From NCBI GenBank assembly GCA_011526365.1, contig WTIO01000021.1, positions 1-64,000 on the forward strand: DNA of 64,000 nucleotides. Reading direction: 5' to 3'. Source of the DNA: Flavobacteriales bacterium (GTDB lineage: Bacteria > Bacteroidota > Bacteroidia > Flavobacteriales > Flavobacteriaceae). The position numbers and the translations under genes were made by a program. The notes under the pieces are model-generated. The model was not told the origin of the DNA, ran no database searches, and saw nothing but the letters and a program-made list of their open reading frames with translations. This document shows positions 36,180 through 45,242 of the stretch, one piece after another. Each line of letters starts with the position of its first letter. Within the stretch, counting starts at the first letter, position 1.

Positions 36180-36836
36180 ATGAAGCAGGCTGCAGCGCTC
36201 TTCGACCTCGATGGGGTCATTGTTGAAACCGCACATTTTCATTATATCGCATGGAAAGCAATTGCGCAGCAATTAAACTTTGATTTAACACCAGCGCACA
36301 ACGAAGCACTTAAAGGGGTTAGTAGAGTGGCTTCCTTACAGCAGCTTATTCGCTGGAGTGGTACCACAATAAGTTCAGACACCTTTGAACACTATTTGGA
36401 AGAAAAAAACAAGCACTACTTGGAGTTAATTAAACAGCTAAACCCAGCAGATGCTTTACCAGGAGTGGTGGATACGCTGAGCCTTTTAAAGGAAAATAAA
36501 ATTGGTATTGCTTTGGGTTCCGCCAGTAAAAATGCGCGTAGTATTTTGGAGCGTTTAGCAATCACATCATTTTTTGATGCCATTATTGACGGGAACGATG
36601 TGCAAAATAGCAAACCCGATCCAGAAGTATTTCTCAAAGGGGCCGAAGCCGTGGGAGTAGCCCCCTCAAATTGCGTTGTTTTTGAAGATGCACAAGCAGG
36701 AATTGCTGCTGCACAAGCCGCGGGGATGTATGCTGTAGGTATTGGCACACCAGAAGTATTGGATAAAGCTGATCGTTGCATTCCACATTTTAATGCCCTT
36801 ACACCACAAGTACTATTAAATTTATTTGAACGATGA
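36180..36836 (+). CDS. pgmB: Beta-phosphoglucomutase
   Basis: A 218-residue HAD hydrolase-fold mutase that turns beta-glucose 1-phosphate into glucose 6-phosphate. The nucleophile Asp9 and acid/base Asp11 are in FDLDGVIVETAHFHY; the substrate-binding YIAWKAIAQQL and GVSRVASLQQLIRWSG cap segments match PgmB rather than phosphatases. SKPDPEVFLKGAEAVGVAPSNCVVFEDAQAGI holds the Mg-binding aspartates. It overlaps the GH65 gene by four bases (ATGA), and GH65 phosphorylases produce its substrate. Confidence 0.94.
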   Translation: MKQAAALFDLDGVIVETAHFHYIAWKAIAQQLNFDLTPAHNEALKGVSRVASLQQLIRWSGTTISSDTFEHYLEEKNKHYLELIKQLNPADALPGVVDTLSLLKENKIGIALGSASKNARSILERLAITSFFDAIIDGNDVQNSKPDPEVFLKGAEAVGVAPSNCVVFEDAQAGIAAAQAAGMYAVGIGTPEVLDKADRCIPHFNALTPQVLLNLFER

Positions 36837-39115
36837 AATCGGTCTATTTAGAAGAACACCCGTGGAAAATTATTGAAAGTCAATTCGATCCCCAAAAGGT
36901 CAAGGCTTCGGAAAGTATATTTAGTTTAGGAAATGGAGCCATGGGACAGCGAGCCAATTTTGAGGAGCAGTACAGTGGACCCAGCTTTCAGGGCAGCTAT
37001 ATTGCGGGAGTGTACTACCCAGACAAAACTCGTGTAGGCTGGTGGAAAAATGGCTATCCTGAATATTTTGCCAAAGTGCTCAACGCTCCCAATTGGATTG
37101 GTATAGACGTAAGTATTAACAAGCAACCCTTAGATTTACACCTTGTTGAAGTAAACCATTTCCGACGCGAATTGGATATGAAAAATGGCTGCTACACCCG
37201 AGAGGTGCAGTTTACCCTAGCTGACGGTACCGAAGGACAATTGAAAAGTATTCGTTTTTTATCTTTAAACGAGGGGGAATTGGGCGCAATCCACTATACT
37301 GTGGAAATTCTTAAAGGGCAAGCCGAAGTTGAAATTACCCCCTATGTTGATGGTGGTATTAAAAATGAAGACGCCAACTGGGACGATCCATTTTGGAAGC
37401 ATCTAGAAACTTTTAATACAGGAAACTTTAGTGCCCTGCGCAGTAGCACCTTAAAATCGAATTTTGATGTGTGCACCTATATGTATACCGAATTGGTATC
37501 CCACGACCTTGCCCCCGAGGTGGATGAAAGTGCCACTAAAGTTAGTCATCGTTACACCACAGTACTCCAAGCAGGGGAAAACCTTACACTCCACAAGTAC
37601 GGAGGGTACCTCCAGAGTATGAATCATCAAGTAGCAGATTTGATTCCAGCAGCGCAACAACTGGCTCAAAAAGCAGCAGCAACAGGTTGGGAAGCATTGC
37701 AAAAAACACATGCCCAAGCCTGGCACACCATTTGGGAAACTGCCGACATTCAAATTGATGGGGATGTCGCCGCCCAACAAGCCATTCGCTTTAATATCTT
37801 TCAACTCAATCAAACCTATTCTGGGAAAGATGCACGCTTAAATATTGGTCCAAAGGGGTTTACAGGGGAGAAATACGGCGGTAGTACCTACTGGGATACA
37901 GAGGCCTATTGTTTGCCGTTTTATATGGCCACCAAGTCGGAAACTGTTGCACGAAATTTATTGCAATACCGCTACAATCAGTTGGATAAGGCGATTGAAA
38001 ATGCCGAAAAGCTCGGGTTTCGCAATTGGGCAGCACTCTATCCCATGGTAACTATGAATGGGGAAGAATGCCACAACGAGTGGGAAATTACCTTTGAAGA
38101 AATTCATCGTAACGGAGCCATTGCTTATGCCATATTTAACTACACCCGATATACAGCGGACGAGAGTTACATCCCCGAAATGGGATTGGAGGTTCTTATT
38201 GGTATCGCTCGTTTTTGGGCGCAACGCGTGAGTTTTTCTACCCCAAAAAACAAATACGTTATGCTTGGGGTTACCGGTCCAAATGAATATGAAAATAACG
38301 TCAATAACAATTGGTACACCAACTATATTGCCCGCTGGTGTTTGCAGTATGCAGCCCAGCAAGCTGAGGTAGTTGCAAAAACCCATGCTGCTGATTTTGA
38401 GCGTATTCAACGAAAAACAACACTTACAAAGGCCGAATGTAAACAGTGGGAACAAATTGCTTCGCAGCTCTATTTGCCCTATGATGAAGCCCAACAACTG
38501 TATTTACAACAGGACGGTTTTTTAGATAAGGAACTCCTTCCAGCTTCTGAACTCCCACCCAACGAACGCCCCATCAATCAACATTGGTCCTGGGATAGAA
38601 TTTTACGCTCGCCTTACATCAAACAAGCCGATGTGCTTCAAGGCTTTTATTTTTTTGCTGACGATTTTAGTGCCGATGAATTGCAACGCCACTACGATTT
38701 TTATGAACCCCTAACTGTACATGAATCTTCCTTATCGCCCTGTGTCCATGCAATACTGGCGGCACGTCTTGGTAATATGGCTGACGCCTACCGCTTCTAC
38801 CTGCAAACGGCTCGTTTGGATTTAGACGACTACAATAAAGAAGTTCACGAAGGGTTGCACATCACCAGTATGGCTGGCACTTGGATGAGTATAGTGGAAG
38901 GTTTTGCTGGGATGCAAATACAGCAGGGAATACTTTCATTTCGCCCCCAACTGCCAAAGCAATGGAAGGCCTTCACATTTAAAATCTTGTACAAAAAGGC
39001 ACCTCTAGAAGTACAACTTACCACCGCTGGTTGTCAATTTATTTGGCACGGGAAAGCGCCGATAAGCATTTTAGTAGATGGAGAACAACAAACGTTACAA
39101 CCCTATACGGCCTAA
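36833..39115 (+). CDS. GH65 maltose phosphorylase-type enzyme
   Basis: A 760-residue family 65 glycoside hydrolase. It has an N-terminal beta-sandwich, an (alpha/alpha)6 barrel and a C-terminal cap. The substrate and catalytic region is visible as YGGSTYWDTEAYCLPFYMA and TMNGEECHNEWE (about 407-418), with VTGPNEYENNVNNNWYTNYIA further on. Phosphorolysis of maltose (or a related alpha-glucobiose) yields beta-glucose 1-phosphate plus glucose. No signal peptide is seen, so it is cytoplasmic. The pairing with pgmB strongly favours phosphorylase over hydrolase; maltose is the likeliest substrate, trehalose or kojibiose are alternatives. Confidence 0.92.
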   Translation: MKSVYLEEHPWKIIESQFDPQKVKASESIFSLGNGAMGQRANFEEQYSGPSFQGSYIAGVYYPDKTRVGWWKNGYPEYFAKVLNAPNWIGIDVSINKQPLDLHLVEVNHFRRELDMKNGCYTREVQFTLADGTEGQLKSIRFLSLNEGELGAIHYTVEILKGQAEVEITPYVDGGIKNEDANWDDPFWKHLETFNTGNFSALRSSTLKSNFDVCTYMYTELVSHDLAPEVDESATKVSHRYTTVLQAGENLTLHKYGGYLQSMNHQVADLIPAAQQLAQKAAATGWEALQKTHAQAWHTIWETADIQIDGDVAAQQAIRFNIFQLNQTYSGKDARLNIGPKGFTGEKYGGSTYWDTEAYCLPFYMATKSETVARNLLQYRYNQLDKAIENAEKLGFRNWAALYPMVTMNGEECHNEWEITFEEIHRNGAIAYAIFNYTRYTADESYIPEMGLEVLIGIARFWAQRVSFSTPKNKYVMLGVTGPNEYENNVNNNWYTNYIARWCLQYAAQQAEVVAKTHAADFERIQRKTTLTKAECKQWEQIASQLYLPYDEAQQLYLQQDGFLDKELLPASELPPNERPINQHWSWDRILRSPYIKQADVLQGFYFFADDFSADELQRHYDFYEPLTVHESSLSPCVHAILAARLGNMADAYRFYLQTARLDLDDYNKEVHEGLHITSMAGTWMSIVEGFAGMQIQQGILSFRPQLPKQWKAFTFKILYKKAPLEVQLTTAGCQFIWHGKAPISILVDGEQQTLQPYTA

Positions 39116-40961
39116 GGGCAGTTTATGGACTGGTCTTACGGTACTGCTGTGTTTTAGTGGGCCACTACTTGCGCAGGTAGATCGTGTGGAGCCACCATTT
39201 TGGTGGGAGGGCATGCAAAATACCCAGCTGGAGCTAATGCTCTATGGTCCAAATATTGCACAATACAGTCCCCAGCTAAAGGGCGCAGTTCTGCGTTCAG
39301 TAAAGCGAACGGACAACCCCAACTATTTGTTTTTAGATCTTGATCTTCAGGGCGTTGCAGTGGGCTCGCTTGAGCTGCGTTTGCAGCAGCAAGGAAACAC
39401 CATATGGAAGGCTCCCTACGAAATTAAAGCGAGGGCCCCCAAAAGTGCGCAACGGAAAAGTTTTGACGCCTCAGATGTCATTTATCTGCTCATGCCCGAT
39501 AGGTTTGCCAATGGCGATCCTAGTAATGACAATCATCCAGAACTTATGGATGCACACAACCGAAAGGATCAAGACGGGCGTCATGGAGGAGACTTGGAGG
39601 GCATTATTCAGCATTTGGATTATATTGAATCCCTAGGGGCTACTGCAATTTGGTCTACCCCCCTTTGTGAAGACAACGATCCACAGGTTTCCTATCACAC
39701 CTATGCCCAAAGCGATCTTTATCGTATCGATCCGCGCTATGGCACCAATGCCGACTACAAGCGTTTGGCAGAAGCCTTGCACCAGCGCGACATGAAGTTG
39801 ATAATGGACTATGTTACCAACCATTGGGGAAAGGAACACTGGATGATTAAAGACCTGCCCACCACCGATTGGATCCACCAATGGAAGGGCTTCTCTAATA
39901 CCAATCACAGAAAAGAAATCCATTCTGACCCCTATGCAGCTGCCATAGATCGTAAGGAACTGCTCCAGGGCTGGTTTGTGGAAAGTATGCCTGATCTTAA
40001 TCAGAGTCAGCCCCTGTTGTTGCGTTACCTTATTCAAAATGCTATTTGGTGGATTGAATACGCAGGAATCGATGGATTTCGAATTGATACCTTTCCCTAC
40101 AATAACCCGCAGCCTATGGTGGAATGGTTAACAGCTATTCGTAAGGAATACCCCAATTTTAACGTTGTTGGCGAAGGGTGGATGCACGATACCGTGCACC
40201 TTTCTTATTGGCAAGAAAACAGCCCCGTGGCGGCCATTCAAAACTTTAATAGTCACCTGCCCGCTGTGATGGATTTTAAGCTGCACGATGCCCTAACTAC
40301 CGCATTTAAGGAACACAACAGCTATTGGGAACACGGCATGACGCGGGTGTACAAAAGTCTGCAAAACGATTTCTTATACCCCGATATAAACAATGTTTTA
40401 ATTTTTGCTGAAAACCACGACACCAACAGAATAAACGATCACTATCCCGACCTTAAAATCTATAAACGTATGATGAGTGTACTGCTAACGCTTCGGGGCA
40501 TACCTCAAATTTATTACGGCAGCGAAATTGGGATGACAGGAAAGAAAAGCCAAGGAGATGGAGCTATTCGAAGGGATTTCCCTGGGGGCTGGCCAACGGA
40601 TCGCCAAAATGCCTTCGATGCTGCATCAAGAACAGCAACACAATCGGCCTATTTTAATGTTACCCAAAAGTTGCTGCATTGGCGAAAGTACAAACCGGTC
40701 ATTCACTTTGGAAAAACACTGCATTATGTTCCTCAAAATGATGTTTATGTGTACTTTAGATATGACAACAAAGAACGTGTAATGGTGGTGGTCAACAATA
40801 GTTTGCAAGACCACACCTTAAATTTAAACCGATTTGAAGAAGGCTTGGCAGGACACACCAGGGGTACTGAGGTGCTCACCGAGCAAGAACTAAATCTGAC
40901 AAAAACCCTAAATATTGCTGCTGCAACAGCCTATATAATTGAATTAAACGACACACAATGA
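39078..40961 (+). CDS. GH13 alpha-amylase/cyclomaltodextrinase-like enzyme, secreted
   Basis: A 627-residue family 13 enzyme. A signal peptide (about 15-33, ending LLAQ) is followed by an N-terminal beta-sandwich domain (about 34-125). The barrel starts at DVIYLLMPDRFANGDPSND. Conserved regions are MDYVTNHWG, GIDGFRIDTFPY (nucleophile Asp), VVGEGW (acid Glu) and FAENHDTNRI (transition-state Asp). This layout matches SusA-like neopullulanases and cyclomaltodextrinases of Bacteroidota, probably periplasmic. It overlaps the GH65 gene by 38 bases and the next amylase by four. Confidence 0.92.
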   Translation: MENNKRYNPIRPKGSLWTGLTVLLCFSGPLLAQVDRVEPPFWWEGMQNTQLELMLYGPNIAQYSPQLKGAVLRSVKRTDNPNYLFLDLDLQGVAVGSLELRLQQQGNTIWKAPYEIKARAPKSAQRKSFDASDVIYLLMPDRFANGDPSNDNHPELMDAHNRKDQDGRHGGDLEGIIQHLDYIESLGATAIWSTPLCEDNDPQVSYHTYAQSDLYRIDPRYGTNADYKRLAEALHQRDMKLIMDYVTNHWGKEHWMIKDLPTTDWIHQWKGFSNTNHRKEIHSDPYAAAIDRKELLQGWFVESMPDLNQSQPLLLRYLIQNAIWWIEYAGIDGFRIDTFPYNNPQPMVEWLTAIRKEYPNFNVVGEGWMHDTVHLSYWQENSPVAAIQNFNSHLPAVMDFKLHDALTTAFKEHNSYWEHGMTRVYKSLQNDFLYPDINNVLIFAENHDTNRINDHYPDLKIYKRMMSVLLTLRGIPQIYYGSEIGMTGKKSQGDGAIRRDFPGGWPTDRQNAFDAASRTATQSAYFNVTQKLLHWRKYKPVIHFGKTLHYVPQNDVYVYFRYDNKERVMVVVNNSLQDHTLNLNRFEEGLAGHTRGTEVLTEQELNLTKTLNIAAATAYIIELNDTQ

Positions 40962-42355
40962 AACCTTTTTTTACTGTTCTATTGGCCCTTCTTCTTTTTG
41001 CCTGTCAGTCCAATGACTCACAAGCCCGAAAGCCTAAAGTAGTCGCTACGGCTGCTGCGCTTCAACCCATAAATCAAAACATCATAGCGCAATCGGTGTT
41101 GTATGAAGCCAACATCCGGCAGTATTCGCCCGAAGGTACTTTTAATGCCTTTGCCAAAGACCTACCTGTGCTCAAAGCAATGGGGGTAAAACTCCTGTGG
41201 CTTATGCCCATTAATCCTATTTCTACTACCAAAAGTAAAGGTCCTTTGGGAAGTTATTATGCGGTTTCAGATTATACCAAAGTAAATCCTGAATTTGGCA
41301 CCCTAGCCGATTTTAAAAATCTAGTGAAAAAAGCACACGACTTGGGAATTTATGTGATTTTGGACTGGGTTCCTGGGCATACGGGTTGGGACCACCACTG
41401 GATTAAGGAAAACAGCGATTTTTATCTTAAAAATGCCAAAGGTGAAATTATTGATCCCATCGATTTTAGAACAGGGAAGTCCTTTGGGTGGACCGATGTA
41501 GCTGATTTGAATTATGACAATATGGAGATGCGTGAGGCCATGCGCCAAGCCATGGTCTATTGGGTGAAAGAAGTAGGCGTGGACGGCTACCGCATCGACC
41601 AGGCCTATGCCGTACCCCAGGAGTTTTACGATAAGACTTTTGCTGCCCTTAAGGAAGTTAAGCCGGTATTTCTTCTTGCTGAAACCGACATTCACCACCC
41701 CGGAGGATTGGAGCTAGTATCTAAGTTTGATGCCACCTACGACTGGCCGGGACACCATTTGACAAAAGACATTGCCAAAGGCTATAAAACCGTAAAAGAT
41801 TGGGACAAGCACATTGCTGAAAACAGCAAAGCCTATGGCGACTACAACCAATTGGTGAACTTTGTAACAAACCACGATGAAAATTCTTGGAATGGGACTA
41901 TCACCGAGAGCTATGGGGCAGCAGGGCACGCATTTATGGCCCTCCACTTTACTACTCCTGGGATTCCACTAATATATTCTGGACAAGAATACGATCTCGA
42001 TAAACGCTTGCGCTTTTTTGAAAAAGACAGCTTTCCTAAAACCAAAGGCAAAACCCTGGAATTATTAAAACAATTGGGCCAACTTAAAAACACGCATCCC
42101 GCACTAGCCTCGGGGGTAGCGGGTGGGAGCTACGAGCGCTTGAAAACTACTAAAGACCATCAAGTACTGGCCTTTCAACGGGTAAAAAATCAAGACACCC
42201 TTTTGTTTATTGCTAATTTGAGTAACGCCTACGCCCAATTTACCATGGATCACAACGGGGAATACAACCGTTTTGAAGATGGTAAATCCAAACGTTTATC
42301 TTCCTCCTACCAGTACGATATGCGTCCTTGGGAGTTTTGGATTTTAACACAATAA
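40958..42355 (+). CDS. GH13 alpha-amylase-family lipoprotein
   Basis: A 465-residue family 13 enzyme with a lipobox (Leu-Leu-Leu-Phe-Ala-Cys, Cys16), so it is membrane-anchored. The barrel motifs are VILDWVPGHTGWDH, GVDGYRIDQAY (nucleophile Asp), LLAETDIHHPG (acid Glu) and FVTNHDENSW (Asp). It is shorter than the preceding amylase and lacks its N-terminal sandwich domain. It is the last gene of the pgmB-GH65-GH13-GH13 operon, joined by an ATGA overlap. It probably cuts maltodextrins outside the cytoplasm. Confidence 0.92.
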   Translation: MKPFFTVLLALLLFACQSNDSQARKPKVVATAAALQPINQNIIAQSVLYEANIRQYSPEGTFNAFAKDLPVLKAMGVKLLWLMPINPISTTKSKGPLGSYYAVSDYTKVNPEFGTLADFKNLVKKAHDLGIYVILDWVPGHTGWDHHWIKENSDFYLKNAKGEIIDPIDFRTGKSFGWTDVADLNYDNMEMREAMRQAMVYWVKEVGVDGYRIDQAYAVPQEFYDKTFAALKEVKPVFLLAETDIHHPGGLELVSKFDATYDWPGHHLTKDIAKGYKTVKDWDKHIAENSKAYGDYNQLVNFVTNHDENSWNGTITESYGAAGHAFMALHFTTPGIPLIYSGQEYDLDKRLRFFEKDSFPKTKGKTLELLKQLGQLKNTHPALASGVAGGSYERLKTTKDHQVLAFQRVKNQDTLLFIANLSNAYAQFTMDHNGEYNRFEDGKSKRLSSSYQYDMRPWEFWILTQ

Positions 42356-42368
42356 AACCACATAACTT

Positions 42369-43109
42369 ATGAAAACATGGACCCTCTTACTACTGCCACT
42401 GTTTTGGAGCAGTCAGGCACCTAACCCCCTAATTATTGGACATCGAGGGGCAAAGGGGCATGTGGCAGAAAACACCCTCCCCTCCATTCAAAAGGCCTTG
42501 GATTTAAATGTTGATGCAATAGAAATAGATGTTTTTAAATGTGCTTCGGGAGAGTTGGTCGTTTTTCATGATGCAACTTTAGAAAAATTAACCGATGCCA
42601 AAGGGGCCATAATGGACTTCAGTCTTGAGGAATTACTACAGGTAAAAGTATTGAACGACTATCAGATTCCTACGCTAAATGAAGTGCTTGACCTAATCAA
42701 CGGGCGCGTCATCCTTAATATCGAATTAAAAGGGCCCGAAACCGCATTGGCAACGCAGGCCCTCCTCTCCACCTATTACAACAAGGGGGCATGGTCGCCT
42801 GAATCGGTTTTAATTTCCAGTTTTAATTGGGAGGAATTGCGGCTATTTCGGACGGTAGATGCTAGCACTCCACTGGCTGTTCTTACAGAAGAAAACCCTC
42901 TAGAAGCGTTAGAAGTAGCAAAAGCCTTGACAGCAACTGCCATTAACCCCGACTATAAAACACTTACTGCTTCGGCTGTAAAAACAATGCATACCGCAGG
43001 CTACAAGGTATATCCTTGGACGGTAAATACTCCAAAAGCCATTGCGCAGATGAAGCGTTTAGGTGTTGATGGTATTATCACCGACTACCCTGAGCGTATT
43101 CGCGATTAG
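42369..43109 (+). CDS. Glycerophosphodiester phosphodiesterase, exported
   Basis: A 246-residue GDPD with a short N-terminal hydrophobic signal (1-17). It hydrolyses glycerophosphodiesters from lipid breakdown to glycerol 3-phosphate and an alcohol. The catalytic segments are IIGHRGAKGHVAENTLPSI (HR at 25-26), VDAIEIDVFKCASGELVVFHDATLEKLT (metal-binding EID and the acid/base His), VILNIELKG and VYPWTVNT, GVDGIITDYPERI at the C-terminus. It follows the amylase operon by 13 bases and may be co-transcribed with it, though the functions are unrelated. Confidence 0.92.
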   Translation: MKTWTLLLLPLFWSSQAPNPLIIGHRGAKGHVAENTLPSIQKALDLNVDAIEIDVFKCASGELVVFHDATLEKLTDAKGAIMDFSLEELLQVKVLNDYQIPTLNEVLDLINGRVILNIELKGPETALATQALLSTYYNKGAWSPESVLISSFNWEELRLFRTVDASTPLAVLTEENPLEALEVAKALTATAINPDYKTLTASAVKTMHTAGYKVYPWTVNTPKAIAQMKRLGVDGIITDYPERIRD

Positions 43110-43113
43110 GCCA

Positions 43114-43542
43114 TTAAGTCGTTACTTTTTTAGTAGGGGTACTAATTTTGTATCCCAGGCCAATGATTAGTCCAGTAATCCCATAAAATAGGACATTCCA
43201 AAAGCTGTCCACTAGAGTGGCTTCCAAACTTAATAGTTGAAAGGTGCCATACATGAGCAGTTCGATGCCAAAACCAACAAAAATCCCTACCCAGGCCCCA
43301 AAGCGAAAGCCTCAATTTTTCTCGTAGTTTCCGGCAGCCCATCTCCCATAAAGTACAGAAAGCACATAGGCTTCAATTAAAGTTCCTAAGGTGATGTACT
43401 TAAAGTCCATCATTTCATTCATTGCCATGGTGCGGTGGCTTGCAAAATACTCGCCGGCCAAAACTTCGTAAAACAAATAGCCCAGGAAGAACAAAGACAA
43501 AAATCCTAGGAGGGTAGCAAAAAGTGTAGTCTTTGAAAACAT
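43114..43542 (-). pseudogene. Four-helix small membrane protein interrupted by one in-frame TGA
   Basis: The frame from the ATG at 43542 runs for 76 codons to a TGA at 43312-43314 and then continues in the same frame, without any shift, for another 65 codons to TAA at 43114. The whole reading would be a 142-residue protein with four membrane helices: two before the stop (near residues 7-28 and 49-68) and two after it (starting GAWVGIFVGFGIELLMYG and NVLFYGITGLIIGLG). The second half has no other damage, so the stop looks recent, is a sequencing error, or is read through. Family and function are unknown to me. Confidence 0.7.
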
Positions 43543-43598
43543 GATAAAAAAGATTTTAGGTTGTACGTATCAATAAGATACAAAAAATCAAAAACCCA

Positions 43599-44081
43599 TT
43601 AGTTTAAATACCAAATACTTGCGTTGAGTAGTGTAGCAAAACACACCCAGGCAAAGTAAGGGTACAGCAGGTAAGTAGCCAGGCGATCGATGAGTCGAAA
43701 CCATTTGATGGTACGCTCAATAAGCACCCCTAAAATCAAAATAACCACCAAGGCCAAGGCAGGATTTTGCATACCAAAAAAGACAAGTGACCAAAGACCG
43801 TTAAAAATCAGTTGCACCCCAAAATGGTACAAGGCTGTTTTTCCCCACCGGTGGTGTTTTCCCAAGGCCCAAACGCGACCTACCGCCCACCCCATCATGA
43901 TGTATAACAGCGTCCAAACGGGACCAAAAACAATATTTGGCGGATTAAAAAAAGGCTTTTCTAAGCTGGCATACCAGTTGGGAATTGCAGCTCGGGTACT
44001 GCTACTGGAAAGAAAGCCCACCAACAAACACAGGGTGATACCCAAGGCTATGGGAATGATTTTATTTCGTTGTTTTCGCAT
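43599..44081 (-). CDS. TspO/MBR family protein
   Basis: A 160-residue membrane protein of the TspO/peripheral benzodiazepine receptor family, with five helices. Family marks are NWYASLEKPFFNPPNIVFGPVWTLLYIMMGWAVGRVW near residues 33-69, QLIFNGLWSLVFFGMQNPALALVVILILGVLI, and the closing YPYFAWVCFATLLNASIWYLN. TspO proteins bind tetrapyrroles and help with redox or light responses. The ATG at 44081 gives the usual family length; an upstream in-frame start at 44168 would overlap the divergent mvaD gene. Confidence 0.92.
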   Translation of the reverse strand: MRKQRNKIIPIALGITLCLLVGFLSSSSTRAAIPNWYASLEKPFFNPPNIVFGPVWTLLYIMMGWAVGRVWALGKHHRWGKTALYHFGVQLIFNGLWSLVFFGMQNPALALVVILILGVLIERTIKWFRLIDRLATYLLYPYFAWVCFATLLNASIWYLN

Positions 44082-44143
44082 CTTACCCGTTTTGTTTTGG
44101 GAAGTTAAACAATTTTTATGCTGAAGTGAAAATTTCAAAAGCG

Positions 44144-44151
44144 TATCTTTG
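44144..44151 (+). promoter_or_regulatory. TAnnTTTG -7 box of the mevalonate gene group
   Basis: TATCTTTG lies eight bases before the ATG at 44160. It matches the Bacteroidota -7 consensus and would start a nearly leaderless transcript for mvaD and the genes behind it. Confidence 0.5.
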
Positions 44152-44159
44152 TTTGAGCT

Positions 44160-45230
44160 ATGGAGCATCCCGAATTTCTTTTTGATGCCTCTCCCAAACT
44201 AGAAGGGGAAACCACTTGGCAGGCGCCAAGTAACATTGCCTTGGTAAAATATTGGGGGAAACACGGAGTACAATTGCCCAAAAATCCCTCTGTGAGTTTT
44301 ACACTTTCTACAGCTTGCACCACTACCAAAGTAGCCTTTCAACCCAAAGCGACTGAAGACAAGGTGTCCTTTGAGCTTTTGTTTGAAGGCCAAGCTGCAC
44401 CGGCCTTTCATCCGAAACTGGCCGCCTTTTTTGAGCGAATTACGCCCTATGTTCCCTTTTTAAAACAGCACCAATTGCATATAACAACCTCCAACTCATT
44501 TCCACATAGCAGTGGAATTGCCTCCTCTGCTTCGGCTATGGCTGCATTGGCACTCAACATTATGAGTATTGAGCAAATGGCCCATCCCGAATTGTCCGAA
44601 ACCGCCATGTTAAGAAAAGCGAGTTTTTTAGCTCGCCTCGGATCAGGAAGTGCTGCGCGAAGCATCACTGGCCCTATGGTAGTTTGGGGAGAACACGACG
44701 CTTATCCGGGAAGCAGTTCGCTTTTTGGTGTTCCTTTTGAAGCGGTACATCCTGTATTTCAATCTTATCAGGACACTATTTTGTTGGTGGATAAGGGGCA
44801 GAAAAAAGTGAGCAGTACCCTGGGGCATAATTTGATGCACCAGCACCCCTATGCAACCCAACGCTTTCAGAAGGCAGATGATCATATGGGAGCATTGGAA
44901 AGCATTTTACGTGAGGGGGAAGTGGACGCCTTTTGTACCCTAGTAGAAGCCGAGGCCTTGGCCCTTCATGCCATGATGCTTACTTCACATCCGAGTTTTA
45001 TCCTTATGCGCCCCAACACCCTTGCAATTATTGAGGCTGTTCTTGAATTTCGTCGAACAACAAAAATTCCCCTTTGCTACACTTTAGATGCCGGAGCCAA
45101 TGTGCACTTACTCTATCCCGAAAGTGAAAAAGACAGCGTCCACCAATTTATAACACACAGCCTTCAAGCGTTTTGTCATGAGGGAGAGTACATTCATGAT
45201 GCAGTTGGTACTGGCGCAAAAAAAATGTAA
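44160..45230 (+). CDS. mvaD: Diphosphomevalonate decarboxylase
   Basis: A 356-residue GHMP-fold enzyme that makes isopentenyl diphosphate from mevalonate 5-diphosphate. Family marks are the N-terminal WQAPSNIALVKYWGKHGVQLPKNPSVSFTLS, the phosphate-binding SNSFPHSSGIASSASAMAALAL, the region RKASFLARLGSGSAARSI, and a late CYTLDAGANVHLLYP. Together with the next gene (mevalonate kinase) this shows a mevalonate rather than a methylerythritol pathway for isoprenoids, as in flavobacteria. A phosphomevalonate decarboxylase is an alternative reading. Confidence 0.93.
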   Translation: MEHPEFLFDASPKLEGETTWQAPSNIALVKYWGKHGVQLPKNPSVSFTLSTACTTTKVAFQPKATEDKVSFELLFEGQAAPAFHPKLAAFFERITPYVPFLKQHQLHITTSNSFPHSSGIASSASAMAALALNIMSIEQMAHPELSETAMLRKASFLARLGSGSAARSITGPMVVWGEHDAYPGSSSLFGVPFEAVHPVFQSYQDTILLVDKGQKKVSSTLGHNLMHQHPYATQRFQKADDHMGALESILREGEVDAFCTLVEAEALALHAMMLTSHPSFILMRPNTLAIIEAVLEFRRTTKIPLCYTLDAGANVHLLYPESEKDSVHQFITHSLQAFCHEGEYIHDAVGTGAKKM

Positions 45231-45242
45231 TTTTACAGTGCT

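Noticed and set aside
43312-43314. TGA as a selenocysteine codon
   Set aside because: No convincing hairpin of SECIS type was recognised just after the TGA, no sel genes are in the window, and the flanking sequence shows no redox motif; nonsense mutation or sequencing error is simpler.
43142-43342. Separate 66-residue minus-strand protein
   Set aside because: It is in a different frame from the membrane protein that continues through the TGA, has no family features, and lacks the hydrophobic pattern found in the correct frame.
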